This document shows, one piece after another, positions 32,890-41,648 of a stretch of DNA of 50,602 nucleotides (its first letter is position 1; the number at the start of each line of letters is the position of its first letter). The notes under the pieces are model-generated. The model had not been told where the DNA came from and searched no databases. It saw nothing but the letters and a program-made list of their open reading frames with translations. Origin of the DNA: Actinomycetota bacterium (GTDB lineage: Bacteria; Actinomycetota; Actinomycetes; Actinomycetales; Microbacteriaceae); contig SXMG01000090.1 of the NCBI GenBank assembly GCA_005778835.1, positions 1 through 50,602 of the forward strand. Direction: 5' to 3'. Both the position numbers and the translations under genes were made by a program.

Positions 32890-32926
32890 GACCGGGGTGG
32901 GCGCCTTCACCGCGCCCACCCCGGTC
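32890..32926 (-). terminator. Strong hairpin after the importer 2 binding-protein gene
   Basis: A 14-bp perfect stem (32890-32903 with 32913-32926) and 9-base loop CCTTCACCG, 28 bp after the binding-protein stop on the minus strand. It should end or reduce transcription before the creatinase-like gene. Confidence 0.75.
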
Positions 32927-32954
32927 ACCTGCGTGACGAGTCAGACTCTGCTGA

Positions 32955-33965
32955 TCACCACTCGGGAGCGACCGACGGGTCGTCCGCGTTGTCGGCCGTC
33001 ACCTTGACCGAGGGCATGAACAGCTCACGGGGCGACGGGGTGTTGCCCGTGAGCACGTCGTACGCGACGCGCACGGCGTTCTCGCCATCCCACGACGACG
33101 ACTGGAAGACGGTGCCGTCCAGTTCGCCCGAGACCACGAGCGGGTTGCCGAGGAACGTGTTGCCGATCGACGTGATGTAGAGCGACGCGGGGTCGATGCC
33201 ACGAGCCTTGAGGGCGTCGATCGCACCGGCGACCATGGTGTCGTCAGCGGCGTAGATGCCCTGAACGTTCTCGGGGCCCACAGCGGTCAGCATCTCCGAC
33301 ACCGCGATCTGCGAGTCGTCCTTGTTCCAGTTGCCCGGCTGCTCGGCGAGGATCGTCACGTTCGGGCAGTTCGCCTCGATCGTGTCGACGAAGCCGGCGT
33401 TGCGGTTGATCGCCGTCGAGTTGCCCGTGAGGCCGTTCACGACGAGGATTCCGACCTCTTCGCCACCGACGAGATCGCACATGATCTCGGCCGAGGAGAC
33501 GCCCTGACCGTAGGTGTCGGGGCCCGAGTAGGCCTCGGTCAGGTCTTGGTCTTCAGGGTTCACGTCAGAGTTCGTGACGGTGACCGGGATGCCGGCGGCG
33601 TTGGCGGCGGCCAGGCACGGACGCACGGTGTCGCCCACAGCGGGCCACAGGATGATCAAGTCGGGCTGAGCCGCGACCGCGACCTCGCACTCGCTCGCCT
33701 GCTGGTCGGCGTCGTACTGCGAGTTCGTGATGGTCAGGTTGATGCCCAGCTCATCGGCTGCGGCCTGCATCGGCGGCAGGTAGGTGGTGCCGTAGGGCTG
33801 GTCGGTGCCCTGAGGCAGCAGCGCGTAGACCTCGAAGGTCTCGTCGCCAGCGCCAGCGCCGTCGGTGCCGCCGTCGGACGAGTCTGCAGCTGCGCAGCCC
33901 GAGAGCACGAGCCCAGCGGCGGCCACAAGGCCGATCGCGGAGAACGTGATGCGAGTGTTTCGCAT
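32955..33965 (-). CDS. CUT2-family ABC importer 2, substrate-binding lipoprotein
   Basis: 336 residues. Lipobox LSGC with Cys24, then a Gly/Asp-rich linker and a type I periplasmic-binding fold (FEVYALLPQGTDQPYGTTYLPPMQAAADELG; CEVAVAAQPDLIILWPAVGDT; GIPVTVTNSDVNPED; VQGIYAADDTMVAGAIDALKARGID). RbsB-like in length. ATG 33965 has GAGGA 5-8 bases upstream. It is the last gene of the importer 2 operon, after the ATPase and two permeases, whereas binding-protein genes are usually first. Sequence is distant from the binding protein at 24432, so the two importers probably take different compounds. Confidence 0.88.
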   Translation of the reverse strand: MRNTRITFSAIGLVAAAGLVLSGCAAADSSDGGTDGAGAGDETFEVYALLPQGTDQPYGTTYLPPMQAAADELGINLTITNSQYDADQQASECEVAVAAQPDLIILWPAVGDTVRPCLAAANAAGIPVTVTNSDVNPEDQDLTEAYSGPDTYGQGVSSAEIMCDLVGGEEVGILVVNGLTGNSTAINRNAGFVDTIEANCPNVTILAEQPGNWNKDDSQIAVSEMLTAVGPENVQGIYAADDTMVAGAIDALKARGIDPASLYITSIGNTFLGNPLVVSGELDGTVFQSSSWDGENAVRVAYDVLTGNTPSPRELFMPSVKVTADNADDPSVAPEW

Positions 33966-34023
33966 GGTCTTCCTCTTTCCGTTCTTGGTGGGGTTGACGT
34001 CGTCAGGGTTGACGACGAGCTGC

Positions 34024-35070
34024 TCAGACGGGGGTCTGAGCCCTCTCGCGACTGCGCAGAGACGAGCGAACGCCTGCGAGTGCCGCGCGAAGATTGGTGG
34101 GGTCGGTGATCACGGCGAGCAGCAGAATGACGCCGATGAAGATGTCTTGAATGTCGACCTGCACGCCCGAGAGCGTGAGGGCGATCTGCAGGATCCCGAG
34201 CGAGAAGGCGCCGATCAGGGTGCCGAGCACCGAACCGCGACCGCCGTTGAGCACGACGCCGCCGATGATGGCTGCGGCGAAGCTCGCGAGCAGCACCGTC
34301 GACCCTGCCGTCGGGTCGGCCGCGGTGCGCTCGAGCGTGTTGATGATGCCCGCGAGCGAGGCGACGAAGCCGGAGATCAGGAAGCCGGTCAGAATGCGGC
34401 GGCGCACGGGAATGCCCGCATCCACCGCAGCCTGACGGTTGCCGCCGACAGCGTAGAACTCGCGGCCGGCCTTGACGCGGGTCAAGAAGATCTGCAGCGC
34501 GACGAAGGCGAGCACGAAGAGCAGCACCCGGGGGGTGATCGGGCCCAGCAGCGGAGCGCCGAAGGCGATGCCGGCATCGATGTCGGTCAGGCGCACGGGC
34601 TTCTCGTCGGAGAGCACGAACGCGAGACCGCGCAGCGCGAAGAGCATGCCCAGTGTCGCAATGAACGAGTTGATGCCGACCACCACGACGAAGAACGCGT
34701 TGATGGCTCCGATGATCAGGCCGGTCGCGAGTGCGGCGAGAATGCCGAGCCAGAGGTCGGGAATGCTCGCCATCACGACGCCCGAGACCGCGAGCGTGCT
34801 CGCGACGCTGAGATCGAGCTCACCCATGAGAATGACCGCGGTGAGGCCCAGAGCGACGAGCCCGATGAGGGCGACGCGCCCCAGCGTGACCTGGTACGAC
34901 GTGAACACGACGGGTTCGAGAATCGCGGCGGCGACGATGACGACCGACAGCAGGGCGAGACCGCGGCCCTCGGTGCGACGCGCCAGGGTCACCTTGAGCT
35001 GGTCGAACCAGCCGCCACGCGCCGCGCCGAGGTGCATGGTGGTCTGAGGCTGCTTCTCTGCAGTGCTCAT
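34024..35070 (-). CDS. CUT2-family ABC importer 2, permease B
   Basis: 348 residues from ATG 35070, whose ATGA overlaps the upstream permease stop. An open frame continues to 35490 but is the shadow of that permease. RbsC-like helices with VILMGELDLSVASTLAVSGVV, FYAVGGNRQAAVDAGIPVRRRILTGFLISG and FAAAIIGGVVLNGGRGSVLGTLIGAFSLGIL. The N-terminal 30 residues are cytoplasmic and the C-terminus is basic (SSLRSRERAQ). Forms the transmembrane pore with permease A. Confidence 0.9.
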   Translation of the reverse strand: MSTAEKQPQTTMHLGAARGGWFDQLKVTLARRTEGRGLALLSVVIVAAAILEPVVFTSYQVTLGRVALIGLVALGLTAVILMGELDLSVASTLAVSGVVMASIPDLWLGILAALATGLIIGAINAFFVVVVGINSFIATLGMLFALRGLAFVLSDEKPVRLTDIDAGIAFGAPLLGPITPRVLLFVLAFVALQIFLTRVKAGREFYAVGGNRQAAVDAGIPVRRRILTGFLISGFVASLAGIINTLERTAADPTAGSTVLLASFAAAIIGGVVLNGGRGSVLGTLIGAFSLGILQIALTLSGVQVDIQDIFIGVILLLAVITDPTNLRAALAGVRSSLRSRERAQTPV

Positions 35071-36086
35071 TTCTTGGCCGCCCTTCTCGCCAGAGCATCG
35101 ACAGAGACCGCGAGCACGATCAGCGCTCCGATCGCCATCTGCTGGAATCCGAACCCGATGCCCGAGAGCACGAGGATGTTGGTGAGCACGCTCACGAAGA
35201 TCACGCCGAGCAGGGTGCGCAGCACGCTGCCCTTGCCGCCGAACACGCTCGTTCCGCCGATGATGATGGCGGCGAGGGCGCGGAACTCGTAGCCGTCGGA
35301 CATCGATGACACCGCGGTGTTCGAGAACGCGGCGAGCACGAACCCGGCGACCATCGCCGAGAGCGCCGTGATGACGAAGGCCCCGACGACGACGGCGGTC
35401 GTGTTGACCCCCGCGAGTCGCGTCGCGCTCTTGTTCGAGCCGTAGGCGCGCACCGCGAATCCGAAGGTGGTGCGCGTGAGGACGAACCACAGGATGATCG
35501 TGACGAGGAGCAGCACGAGAGCCGAGAGCGGAATGGGCCCGAATCGCGCTTGCCCGAATGCTCGGATGGGGCCGTCTTCGGGGCCGAAGAAGATGCTGCC
35601 TCCCGAGAGCCAGCGCAGAATGCCGAGGCCGATGAAGGTCGTCGACAGCGTGACGATGACGGCATTCGCCTTGAAGAAGCCGACCGCGAGCCCGTTGACG
35701 ATGCCGTACAGCATCGCCACGAGCGAGGCGACAGCGACAGCGGCGAAGACGCCGAACTCGTTGCTGATGCCGATGAAGATCACGGCGGAGGTGGCCACCT
35801 GGGCCACGACCGAGAGGTCGAGGTAGTTGGCGCTGATGACGACGAAGGTCATGCCGACCGCGACGATGCCGATGGGGGCAGCCCGGTAGAACACGTCGGT
35901 CAGGTTGGGCAAAGTCGCGAAGCCGTCGATGAAGATCACGGCGGCGAGAATGAGCAGCACGGTGAACACGATCACGCCGCGGTCGGCCATCCAGAGCAGC
36001 AGGCTGAACCGCTTCTTCTCGATGCCGGCCTCGGGCCGGCTCGCGACCGCGATCGTCTCGGTCAGGGTCTCGGATTCACGGCTCAT
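35067..36086 (-). CDS. CUT2-family ABC importer 2, permease A
   Basis: 339 residues, RbsC family, about 9-10 membrane helices. Landmarks: VVISANYLDLSVVAQVATSAVI (family position usually GGIDLS), NAVIVTLSTTFIGLGILRWLSGG, VRAYGSNKSATRLAGVNT, and FRALAAIIIGGTSVFGGKGSVLRTLLGVIF. ATG 36086 overlaps the ATPase stop by one base (TGATG). With permease B and the ATPase at 36086-37612 it makes a heteromeric importer of ribose-transporter type. Confidence 0.9.
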   Translation of the reverse strand: MSRESETLTETIAVASRPEAGIEKKRFSLLLWMADRGVIVFTVLLILAAVIFIDGFATLPNLTDVFYRAAPIGIVAVGMTFVVISANYLDLSVVAQVATSAVIFIGISNEFGVFAAVAVASLVAMLYGIVNGLAVGFFKANAVIVTLSTTFIGLGILRWLSGGSIFFGPEDGPIRAFGQARFGPIPLSALVLLLVTIILWFVLTRTTFGFAVRAYGSNKSATRLAGVNTTAVVVGAFVITALSAMVAGFVLAAFSNTAVSSMSDGYEFRALAAIIIGGTSVFGGKGSVLRTLLGVIFVSVLTNILVLSGIGFGFQQMAIGALIVLAVSVDALARRAAKK

Positions 36087-37612
36087 CAGGCACCCACCAG
36101 GGTCTCGCCGGATGCCAACGACATCACGGTCTTCTCATCGGCTTCGGACTGCGCGAGCGTGCCCATGATGCGGCCGTCGCGCACGACGTGGATCACGTCA
36201 GAGAGCTCGAGCAGCTCGGGCAGGTCGGAACTCACCACGAGCACCGCTGCGCCGTTGTCGGCGAGCTCGCGCACCAGGCGGTGGATCTCGGCCTTCGCGC
36301 CGACATCGACGCCGAGCGTCGGCTCATCGAGCACGATGAAATCGGGCTTGCGGCCGAGCCACTTGGCGATGACGACCTTCTGCTGATTGCCGCCGGAGTA
36401 CTCGCCCACGTCGCGCGTGATCGCAGGCGGACGCAAGCCCACGACGTCGGCGAGCCGGCGCACGAAGGCGCTGATCGCCTTGGGCCTGAGAACGGAGGCT
36501 CGCGAGAGCTCCGCGCGGTTCGGCAGGGCGACGTTGTCGGAGACGCTCATGGTGAGCGCGAGCCCGTCGACGCGGCGTTCTTCGGGCACGTAGCCGATGC
36601 CCGCGCGCACGGCCGACTGGAAGCTGCCGATGACCGTGCGGCGGCCATCCACCGTCATGGTCACGGTGCCCGCGGTGCGCGGGTCGGCGCCGACGATCGC
36701 GCGCACGAGCTCGGTGCGACCGGCGCCGACGAGCCCGCCGAGCCCCACGATCTCGCCCGCGCGCACGTCGAGGTCGACGTCGTTGACGTTCGGAGCCTTG
36801 ATGCCCCGCGCCGAGATGACGACATCACCGGGGTTGGCGGTGCGGCGCACCTGCAGGTCGAGCTGCAACTCGCGACCGACCATGGCGTCGATGACCGCGC
36901 TGGGCGTGGTGCTGGCGATCTCGGTGCGCTCGACCAGGTGGCCGTCGCGCAGAATCGTGACGGCCTCGCAGATGGCGAACACCTCGGGGATGCGGTGCGA
37001 GATGTAGATGACCGCCATGCCCTTGCTCGCGAGCCGCTGCAGCATGGCCAGCAGGTAGTCGGTCTCGGCCGGGGTGAGCGTGGCCGTCGGCTCGTCGAGT
37101 ATCAGCACGCGCGGCTTGCGGGCGACGGCACGGGCGATCTCGACGAATTGGCGCAGCGAGACCGAGAGGCGCGCGATCGGCTCGTCCAGATCGACGGTCA
37201 CGCCGATCTCGTCGAGCGCTTCACGGGCGATCGACTTCAGCTGGCGCGAGCGGATGAAACCGGCCGTCGTCGGGGGAGCGCCGAGCAGGATGTTCTCGGC
37301 GACGGTCATCTCGGGCACCAGGCTGAGCTCCTGGTGCACGAGGGCGATGCCGGCATCGATCGCCGCGCGCGGCCCGCCCTCGAGCTCGTCGCCGCCGACG
37401 CGGATGCTGCCCGAGTCGGGAGTGATGATGCCGGCCAGGATGCGCATGAGCGTCGACTTGCCCGCGCCGTTCTCTCCGACCACTGCGTGGATCTCGCCGG
37501 GGCGCACCTCGAGGTCGACGTCGGCCAGGGCGAGAGCGCCGCCGAATCGCTTCGAGATGCCGCGCGCCTGCAGGATCGGCGCGGGGGGCTCGTGGTGCGT
37601 TGAGTTCGTCAT
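36086..37612 (-). CDS. CUT2-family ABC importer 2, tandem ATPase (RbsA type)
   Basis: 508 residues from ATG 37612 (GGAGAG just upstream; an in-frame start 18 codons earlier is unsupported). Domain 1: Walker A GENGAGKST (46-54), signature LSVSLRQFVEIARAV, Walker B VLILDEPTATLTP and switch ISHRIPEVF. Domain 2: degenerate Walker A LVGAGRTELVRAI, signature YSGGNQQKVVIAKWLG, Walker B FIVLDEPTLGVDVGAK. This is the standard RbsA/MglA arrangement of about 500 residues. First gene of the operon; its promoter region (37613-37753) holds a candidate operator. Confidence 0.92.
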   Translation of the reverse strand: MTNSTHHEPPAPILQARGISKRFGGALALADVDLEVRPGEIHAVVGENGAGKSTLMRILAGIITPDSGSIRVGGDELEGGPRAAIDAGIALVHQELSLVPEMTVAENILLGAPPTTAGFIRSRQLKSIAREALDEIGVTVDLDEPIARLSVSLRQFVEIARAVARKPRVLILDEPTATLTPAETDYLLAMLQRLASKGMAVIYISHRIPEVFAICEAVTILRDGHLVERTEIASTTPSAVIDAMVGRELQLDLQVRRTANPGDVVISARGIKAPNVNDVDLDVRAGEIVGLGGLVGAGRTELVRAIVGADPRTAGTVTMTVDGRRTVIGSFQSAVRAGIGYVPEERRVDGLALTMSVSDNVALPNRAELSRASVLRPKAISAFVRRLADVVGLRPPAITRDVGEYSGGNQQKVVIAKWLGRKPDFIVLDEPTLGVDVGAKAEIHRLVRELADNGAAVLVVSSDLPELLELSDVIHVVRDGRIMGTLAQSEADEKTVMSLASGETLVGA

Positions 37613-37654
37613 CACTCTCCATTGGGTGGTGAACGCGGACGTCGGCGTCGCTCT

Positions 37655-37671
37655 GAGTGTAAACACACAAA
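37655..37671 (-). promoter_or_regulatory. Candidate promoter/operator of importer 2
   Basis: Minus-strand TACACT is a -10-like box (plus AGTGTA, 37656-37661), inside the palindromic GTGT-AAAC-ACAC (37657-37668) and next to TTTGTGTG. The -35 is weak. Further upstream, TGTTATGT (37701-37708) recurs at 38647-38654 in front of the SDR gene. Confidence 0.4.
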
Positions 37672-37753
37672 GAACAGATTCGCCAGCGTTGTGGCAGATT
37701 TGTTATGTAAGAGAGAACGAATCGGGGCTGCAGCCCCGGAATCGGACTCGGGG

Positions 37754-38557
37754 CTACTGCATCACCATGCCGCCGTCGATCATGATGAGCTGGCCCGTCA
37801 TGTAGTCGCTCTCGGGGCTCGCGAGGAAGGCTGCGGTGCCCACGACGTCTTCGGGGTACGAGTACCGCTTCATGAGGATCATGTTCTCGGCGAGCGAGTC
37901 CATCGACTCGCCGGGCTTCTTGAATTTGCCGATCGCGACGAGATCTTTGTCGAGCTGCTCCCACAGCTCGGTGCGCACGACGCCCGGCCCGTAGCCGTTG
38001 ACCGTGATGTTGTGCTCGATGAGCGCCTTCGCGCCGCCCTTGATGAAGGCGAGCACGGCGTGCTTGGAGGCCGAGTAGGGGATGACATCGTCGAACGCCT
38101 CGCGCGACAGGATCGAGCCGACGTTGATGATCTTGTAGGGGAAGTCTTGCTTGCCCTGCGCGACCATCTGCTTGGCGGCCTCCTGCATGCACACGAGCGT
38201 GCCCCAGGCGTTGACATCCATGATGCGCTGCCAGTTCTCTTCCGTGATGTCGAGGAAGAACAGCGGCTTGTTGATGCCGGCGTTGTTGAGCAGCACATTG
38301 ATCGAGCCGAACTCGGCGACCGTGTGCGCCACGGCGGCGGCGGCCGATTCGCGCTTCGTCACGTCGAGCGACACCGCGGTCGCGACGCCGCCCGCGGCGT
38401 TGATCTCGTCCGCGACGCTCTGCGCGCCCTCGAGATTGACGTCGCCGAGGCAGACCTTGGCGCCTTGCGCCGCGTAGTAGCGCCCGACGGCGGCACCCAT
38501 TCCCTGGGCTGCGCCGGTGATCAAGACGTTCTTTCCTGCGAGTCGCGTGGTGTCCAT
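37754..38557 (-). CDS. SDR-family dehydrogenase (polyol/acetoin reductase-like)
   Basis: 267 residues, classical SDR with all catalytic elements: TGAAQGMG (14-21), Asp39-type turn LGDVNLEGA favouring NAD, NNAG (91-94), Asn116, Ser148 (INVGSILS) and Tyr161/Lys165 (YSASK). The substrate lobe (GPGVVRTELWEQLDKDLVAIG, then YPEDVVGTAAFLASPES) resembles sorbitol, galactitol and butanediol dehydrogenases. GGAGAA lies 8 bases before ATG 38557. It is downstream of nothing on its strand and has its own promoter region, shared divergently with the second XRE-cupin gene; the importer 2 operon begins 141 bp beyond its 3' end. Confidence 0.88.
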   Translation of the reverse strand: MDTTRLAGKNVLITGAAQGMGAAVGRYYAAQGAKVCLGDVNLEGAQSVADEINAAGGVATAVSLDVTKRESAAAAVAHTVAEFGSINVLLNNAGINKPLFFLDITEENWQRIMDVNAWGTLVCMQEAAKQMVAQGKQDFPYKIINVGSILSREAFDDVIPYSASKHAVLAFIKGGAKALIEHNITVNGYGPGVVRTELWEQLDKDLVAIGKFKKPGESMDSLAENMILMKRYSYPEDVVGTAAFLASPESDYMTGQLIMIDGGMVMQ

Positions 38558-38645
38558 GCGAGGCTTCTCCGTTTCGCTGTGTCTGAGGAGGACGGGCCCG
38601 GAGGAGAGAACAGCGTGTGGTCTCGCACCACCGGCGACCCTGTCG

Positions 38646-38666
38646 GTGTTATGTCACACAATACAC
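38646..38666. promoter_or_regulatory. Candidate operator upstream of the SDR gene
   Basis: GTGTT-ATGTC-ACAC-AAT-ACAC, about 90 bp upstream of ATG 38557. It shares ACACAA and the octamer TGTTATGT with the importer 2 promoter region. Spacing of the GTGT/ACAC halves differs between sites, so this is tentative. Confidence 0.3.
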
Positions 38667-38749
38667 GACGGCCGTGAAAGCGCCACAGGAAGGGGTTATC
38701 GTGGCTCCTGGGAGAACACTGGCCGCACAGGGGTGGATTCAGCACGGTT

Positions 38750-38773
38750 CTGTGTTGCGCACAGCCGTACACT
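38750..38773 (+). promoter_or_regulatory. Candidate promoter/operator of XRE-cupin copy 2
   Basis: Inverted repeat CTGTG-TTGCG-CACAG (38750-38764), followed by TACACT (38768-38773), a -10-like box about 33 bases before ATG 38806. A repressor bound to the repeat would cover the spacer, consistent with autoregulation. Confidence 0.35.
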
Positions 38774-38805
38774 GTTGACGAACACCCAAGGAATGGATTG
38801 TCACC

Positions 38806-39528
38806 ATGAGCAACGCCGACGACGAATGGTCGATCGTGGGGGAGCGCATCCGGCTCGCGCGGGAATCCCTCGGCATGAGCGTGCGCGAGCTCTCGCGACG
38901 GGTCGACGTCTCGGCGAGCCACGTGTCGCAGGTCGAGCGCGGCCTGGCGTCGTTCAGCGTTCGTGCCCTCTACACGGTCGTGAGCGAGCTCGGCATCTCG
39001 ATGGACAGCCTCTTCGAGGATTCTGCCGTCGACGCCGACCAATCTCCGTTTCCGGATGACGATGCCGTGGTCGCCCGCTCGAAAGACACGTCGCTCGAAG
39101 AGGCAGGAATCGTGCTGCGGCACGCCGATCGACCGACGATCAGCCTGAGCTCGGGCCCGCGCTGGGAGCGCCTCACCGCCAAGCCCGAGTCGAACGCCGA
39201 GTTCATCGACGTCATCTACGCCCCGGCGCCGGGGGCAGAGCCACCGGCCGACTTCGTGCGGCACGACGGTCGCGAGTACGGCGTGATCATCCGCGGCGAG
39301 CTCAACGTGCAGGTCGGCTTCGGCACAGCTGTGCTCGGCGTCGGCGACTCGATCTCGTTCGACTCGTCGATTCCGCACCGCTTCTGGAACAGCTCAGACG
39401 ACGAAGTGCACGCCATCTGGTTCGTGCTCGACAACCACCTCGATGAGATGCGTCAGCAGTTCTCGAGCGTGGGCGCGACGAATCACCTGCACGGCTCGAG
39501 CGAGCGCGGGCCGGCGAGCGAGCGCTGA
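38806..39528 (+). CDS. XRE-family regulator with C-terminal cupin, copy 2
   Basis: 240 residues. Helix-turn-helix at about 11-68 (IRLARESLGMSVRELSRR, SASHVSQVERG, SVRALYTVVSELGISMDSLF); cupin at about 135-210 (EYGVIIRGELNVQVGFGTAVLGVGDSISFDSSIPHRFWN). It is a paralogue of the 30815 regulator, sharing the SxSQVExG recognition helix and LGIS.D.L. It is divergent from the SDR gene and near importer 2, which it most likely controls. AAGGAATGG precedes ATG 38806 by 10-16 bases. Cupin ligand unknown. Confidence 0.88.
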   Translation: MSNADDEWSIVGERIRLARESLGMSVRELSRRVDVSASHVSQVERGLASFSVRALYTVVSELGISMDSLFEDSAVDADQSPFPDDDAVVARSKDTSLEEAGIVLRHADRPTISLSSGPRWERLTAKPESNAEFIDVIYAPAPGAEPPADFVRHDGREYGVIIRGELNVQVGFGTAVLGVGDSISFDSSIPHRFWNSSDDEVHAIWFVLDNHLDEMRQQFSSVGATNHLHGSSERGPASER

Positions 39529-39551
39529 CGGTCAGCGAGAGCACGCTCGCC
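39513..39551. terminator. Bidirectional hairpin between XRE-cupin 2 and the aldehyde dehydrogenase
   Basis: Outer stem GGCGAGCG / CGCTCGCC (39513-39520, 39544-39551) around an inner perfect stem CGCTGAC-G-GTCAGCG (39523-39537). It overlaps the regulator stop codon and separates two convergent genes. Confidence 0.5.
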
Positions 39552-39565
39552 GCAGGTCTCGGCGC

Positions 39566-40942
39566 CTACGCCCGCCAGACCGTCTTGAGGTTGCAGAACT
39601 CGCGGATTCCCGCGGCGGCGAGCTCGCGGCCGATGCCGGAGTTCTTGATGCCGCCGAAGGGCAGCTCGGGGTACGAGACGGTCATGCCGTTGATGAACAC
39701 CGCGCCAGCATCCAGCTCGCGAGAGACGCGGTCTTGCTCGTCGGGGTCGGTCGTCCAGACGGCTGAGCTCAGCCCGAAGGGCGTCTGGTTCGCAATGGCG
39801 ACGGCGTCGTCGACGCTCGAGGCGCGATAGACGGTCGCGACCGGACCGAAGGCCTCCTCCATGACCAGGCGGGCATGGTCGGGAAGGTCGGCGATGACGG
39901 TCGGCGGGTAGAAGAAGCCCTCACCCTCGGGCACGGTGCCGCCGGTGAGCACCGTGGCGCCCTGGGCGACGGCGTCGTCGACGAGCTCGGCGAGCTCGTC
40001 GCGCCCGCTCTTGGTCGCCAGCGGCCCGACCTGCACCGACTCGTCGAGCGGGTCGCCGACCACGAGGGCGGCCATCTTCTCGACGAAGAGCGCCAGGAAG
40101 CGGTCGTAGACGTCGGTGTGCACGATGAAGCGCTTGCCGGCGACGCACGACTGCCCGTTGTTGATGGTGCGGGCGGTGACGGCCATCGATGCCGCCGCCT
40201 CGAGGTCGGCGCTCGGCAGCACGATGAACGGGTCAGAGCCGCCGAGCTCGAGCACGGCCTTCTTCACCGCGGCGCCGGCCTGCGACCCGACCGCGCGGCC
40301 CGCGGGTTCAGAGCCCGTGAGCGTCACGGCCTTGATGCGCGAGTCGGCGATGATCGCCTCGACCGCGGCCGAGCCGATGAGCAGGCTCGTGAACGCTCCT
40401 TCCGGGAACCCCCCGCGCGTGAAGAGCGTGTCGAGGTAGAGCGCCGACTCGGGCACGTTCGAGGCGTGCTTGAGCACGCCGGCATTGCCGGCCATGAGCG
40501 CCGGGGCGGCGAACCGGATCACCTGCCAGAGCGGGTAGTTCCAGGGCATGCCGGCGAGCACGACGCCGAGCGGCTCGTAGCGTGCTCCGGCGGACGAGGC
40601 GTTGACGGCAGCGGGGTTCTCAAGCGGCTCGTCGGCGAGGAAGCGCTCGGCGTTCTCGGCGTAGAACCGCATGTTCTTGACGCACTTGAGCGCCTCGGCG
40701 CGCGCCTGCGCGATGGGCTTGCCCATCTCGCGCACCATCATGACCGCCACGTCGCCGGCCTCGGCCTCGAGCAGATCGGCAGCCGCGCGCATCCAGACCG
40801 CCCGCTGGGCGAAGTCGGTGCTGCGCATCGACTGCACCGCGCTCTCGGCGAGCGCGACGCGCCGCTCGATCTCGGCGGCGTCGTGCGCGTCGAACGTGCG
40901 CTCGGTCGTTCCGGTGGTCGGGTTGATGACGGCGATGGCCAT
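39566..40942 (-). CDS. Aldehyde dehydrogenase, succinate-semialdehyde dehydrogenase GabD1-like
   Basis: 458 residues from ATG 40942 (GAGAGG upstream, and the family N-terminus MAIAVINPTTG). Catalytic Glu232 (LELGGSDPFIV) and Cys266 (NNGQSCVAGKRF) are present. The oxyanion and cofactor region reads GMPWNYPLWQVIRFAAPALMAGN followed by LKHASNVP, with LKHA instead of LKPA, typical of the GabD1 subgroup that uses NADP. It oxidises a semialdehyde to the acid; succinate semialdehyde is the family substrate but not proved here. Third gene of the VOC-gntR-ALDH unit; only 10 bases separate it from gntR. Confidence 0.88.
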   Translation of the reverse strand: MAIAVINPTTGTTERTFDAHDAAEIERRVALAESAVQSMRSTDFAQRAVWMRAAADLLEAEAGDVAVMMVREMGKPIAQARAEALKCVKNMRFYAENAERFLADEPLENPAAVNASSAGARYEPLGVVLAGMPWNYPLWQVIRFAAPALMAGNAGVLKHASNVPESALYLDTLFTRGGFPEGAFTSLLIGSAAVEAIIADSRIKAVTLTGSEPAGRAVGSQAGAAVKKAVLELGGSDPFIVLPSADLEAAASMAVTARTINNGQSCVAGKRFIVHTDVYDRFLALFVEKMAALVVGDPLDESVQVGPLATKSGRDELAELVDDAVAQGATVLTGGTVPEGEGFFYPPTVIADLPDHARLVMEEAFGPVATVYRASSVDDAVAIANQTPFGLSSAVWTTDPDEQDRVSRELDAGAVFINGMTVSYPELPFGGIKNSGIGRELAAAGIREFCNLKTVWRA

Positions 40943-40952
40943 GATTGCCTCT

Positions 40953-41648
40953 CTATCGGTGCGACGTGGTCGCGTCGGTGAAGATCTCGGGATGCGCGGC
41001 GAGCAGTCGTCGCGTGCGCCTGATGTGGTTCTCGACCGTGCGCTCGGCACTCTCGAGATCGCCCTCACGCAGCGCGGTGACGAGCAGGTGGTGCTCGTCG
41101 TGCACGATGCGCTGGCTGTGGTCGTCGATCATGAGCGTGTACGCGCGGCGGTAGGGCTGCGTGGTGTTCCACAGGCGCGTGACCAGGTCGCTCAGCACGA
41201 GCGTGTCGGCACCCGAGTAGCTGAGCATGTGGAAGGCGCGATCGAGCCGCAGGAACTCGGCGACGTCATCGGTCTCGGTCATTTGCTGCGCCAGTTCGGC
41301 GAGCTCGATGAGGTCGCGCGGTGTCAGCGACGGCATCGAATAGCGCATGAGCAGGGGCTCGAGCCGCTCGCGCGCCTGATACACCTCTTCGCACTCGGCG
41401 AGGGTGAGGCGCGAGACCCACGCCCCGGCGTTCGGCACGAGCGTCACGAGACCCTCGGCCTCGAGCAGCTTGAGCGCTTCGCGCACGGGCACGCGGCTCG
41501 CCCCGAAGCGCTCGGCGATCTCCTCCTGCCGCAGTCGCGCGCCAGGAGGGTATGTGCCGCGCACGATGCCGTCGCGAATGCCCTCGGCGACGCGCGAGCT
41601 CGCGTTGCCGTCGCGGGTGGCCGGGGCCGGCACGAAGGCGGCGGTCAT
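40953..41648 (-). CDS. GntR-family transcriptional regulator, FCD subfamily
   Basis: 231 residues from ATG 41648, whose ATGA overlaps the VOC gene stop. The open frame extends to 41936 only as a shadow of the VOC gene. Winged helix at about 15-85 (VAEGIRDGIVRGTYPPGARLRQEEIAERFGASRVPVREALKLLEAEGLV, cited in parts: PPGARLRQEEIAERFG and RVPVREALK). FCD ligand domain at about 90-225, with Asp, His and His metal-site positions (LDRAFHMLSYS, HDEHHLLVTAL, ENHIRRTR). It is the likely owner of the paired 12-mers at 42193 and 42256, controlling its own operon and the E1-E2 operon. Confidence 0.9.
   Translation of the reverse strand: MTAAFVPAPATRDGNASSRVAEGIRDGIVRGTYPPGARLRQEEIAERFGASRVPVREALKLLEAEGLVTLVPNAGAWVSRLTLAECEEVYQARERLEPLLMRYSMPSLTPRDLIELAELAQQMTETDDVAEFLRLDRAFHMLSYSGADTLVLSDLVTRLWNTTQPYRRAYTLMIDDHSQRIVHDEHHLLVTALREGDLESAERTVENHIRRTRRLLAAHPEIFTDATTSHR

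Noticed and set aside
36188-37603. A 471-codon plus-strand frame opposite the importer 2 ATPase
   Set aside because: Shadow of a gene with complete Walker and signature motifs on the other strand.
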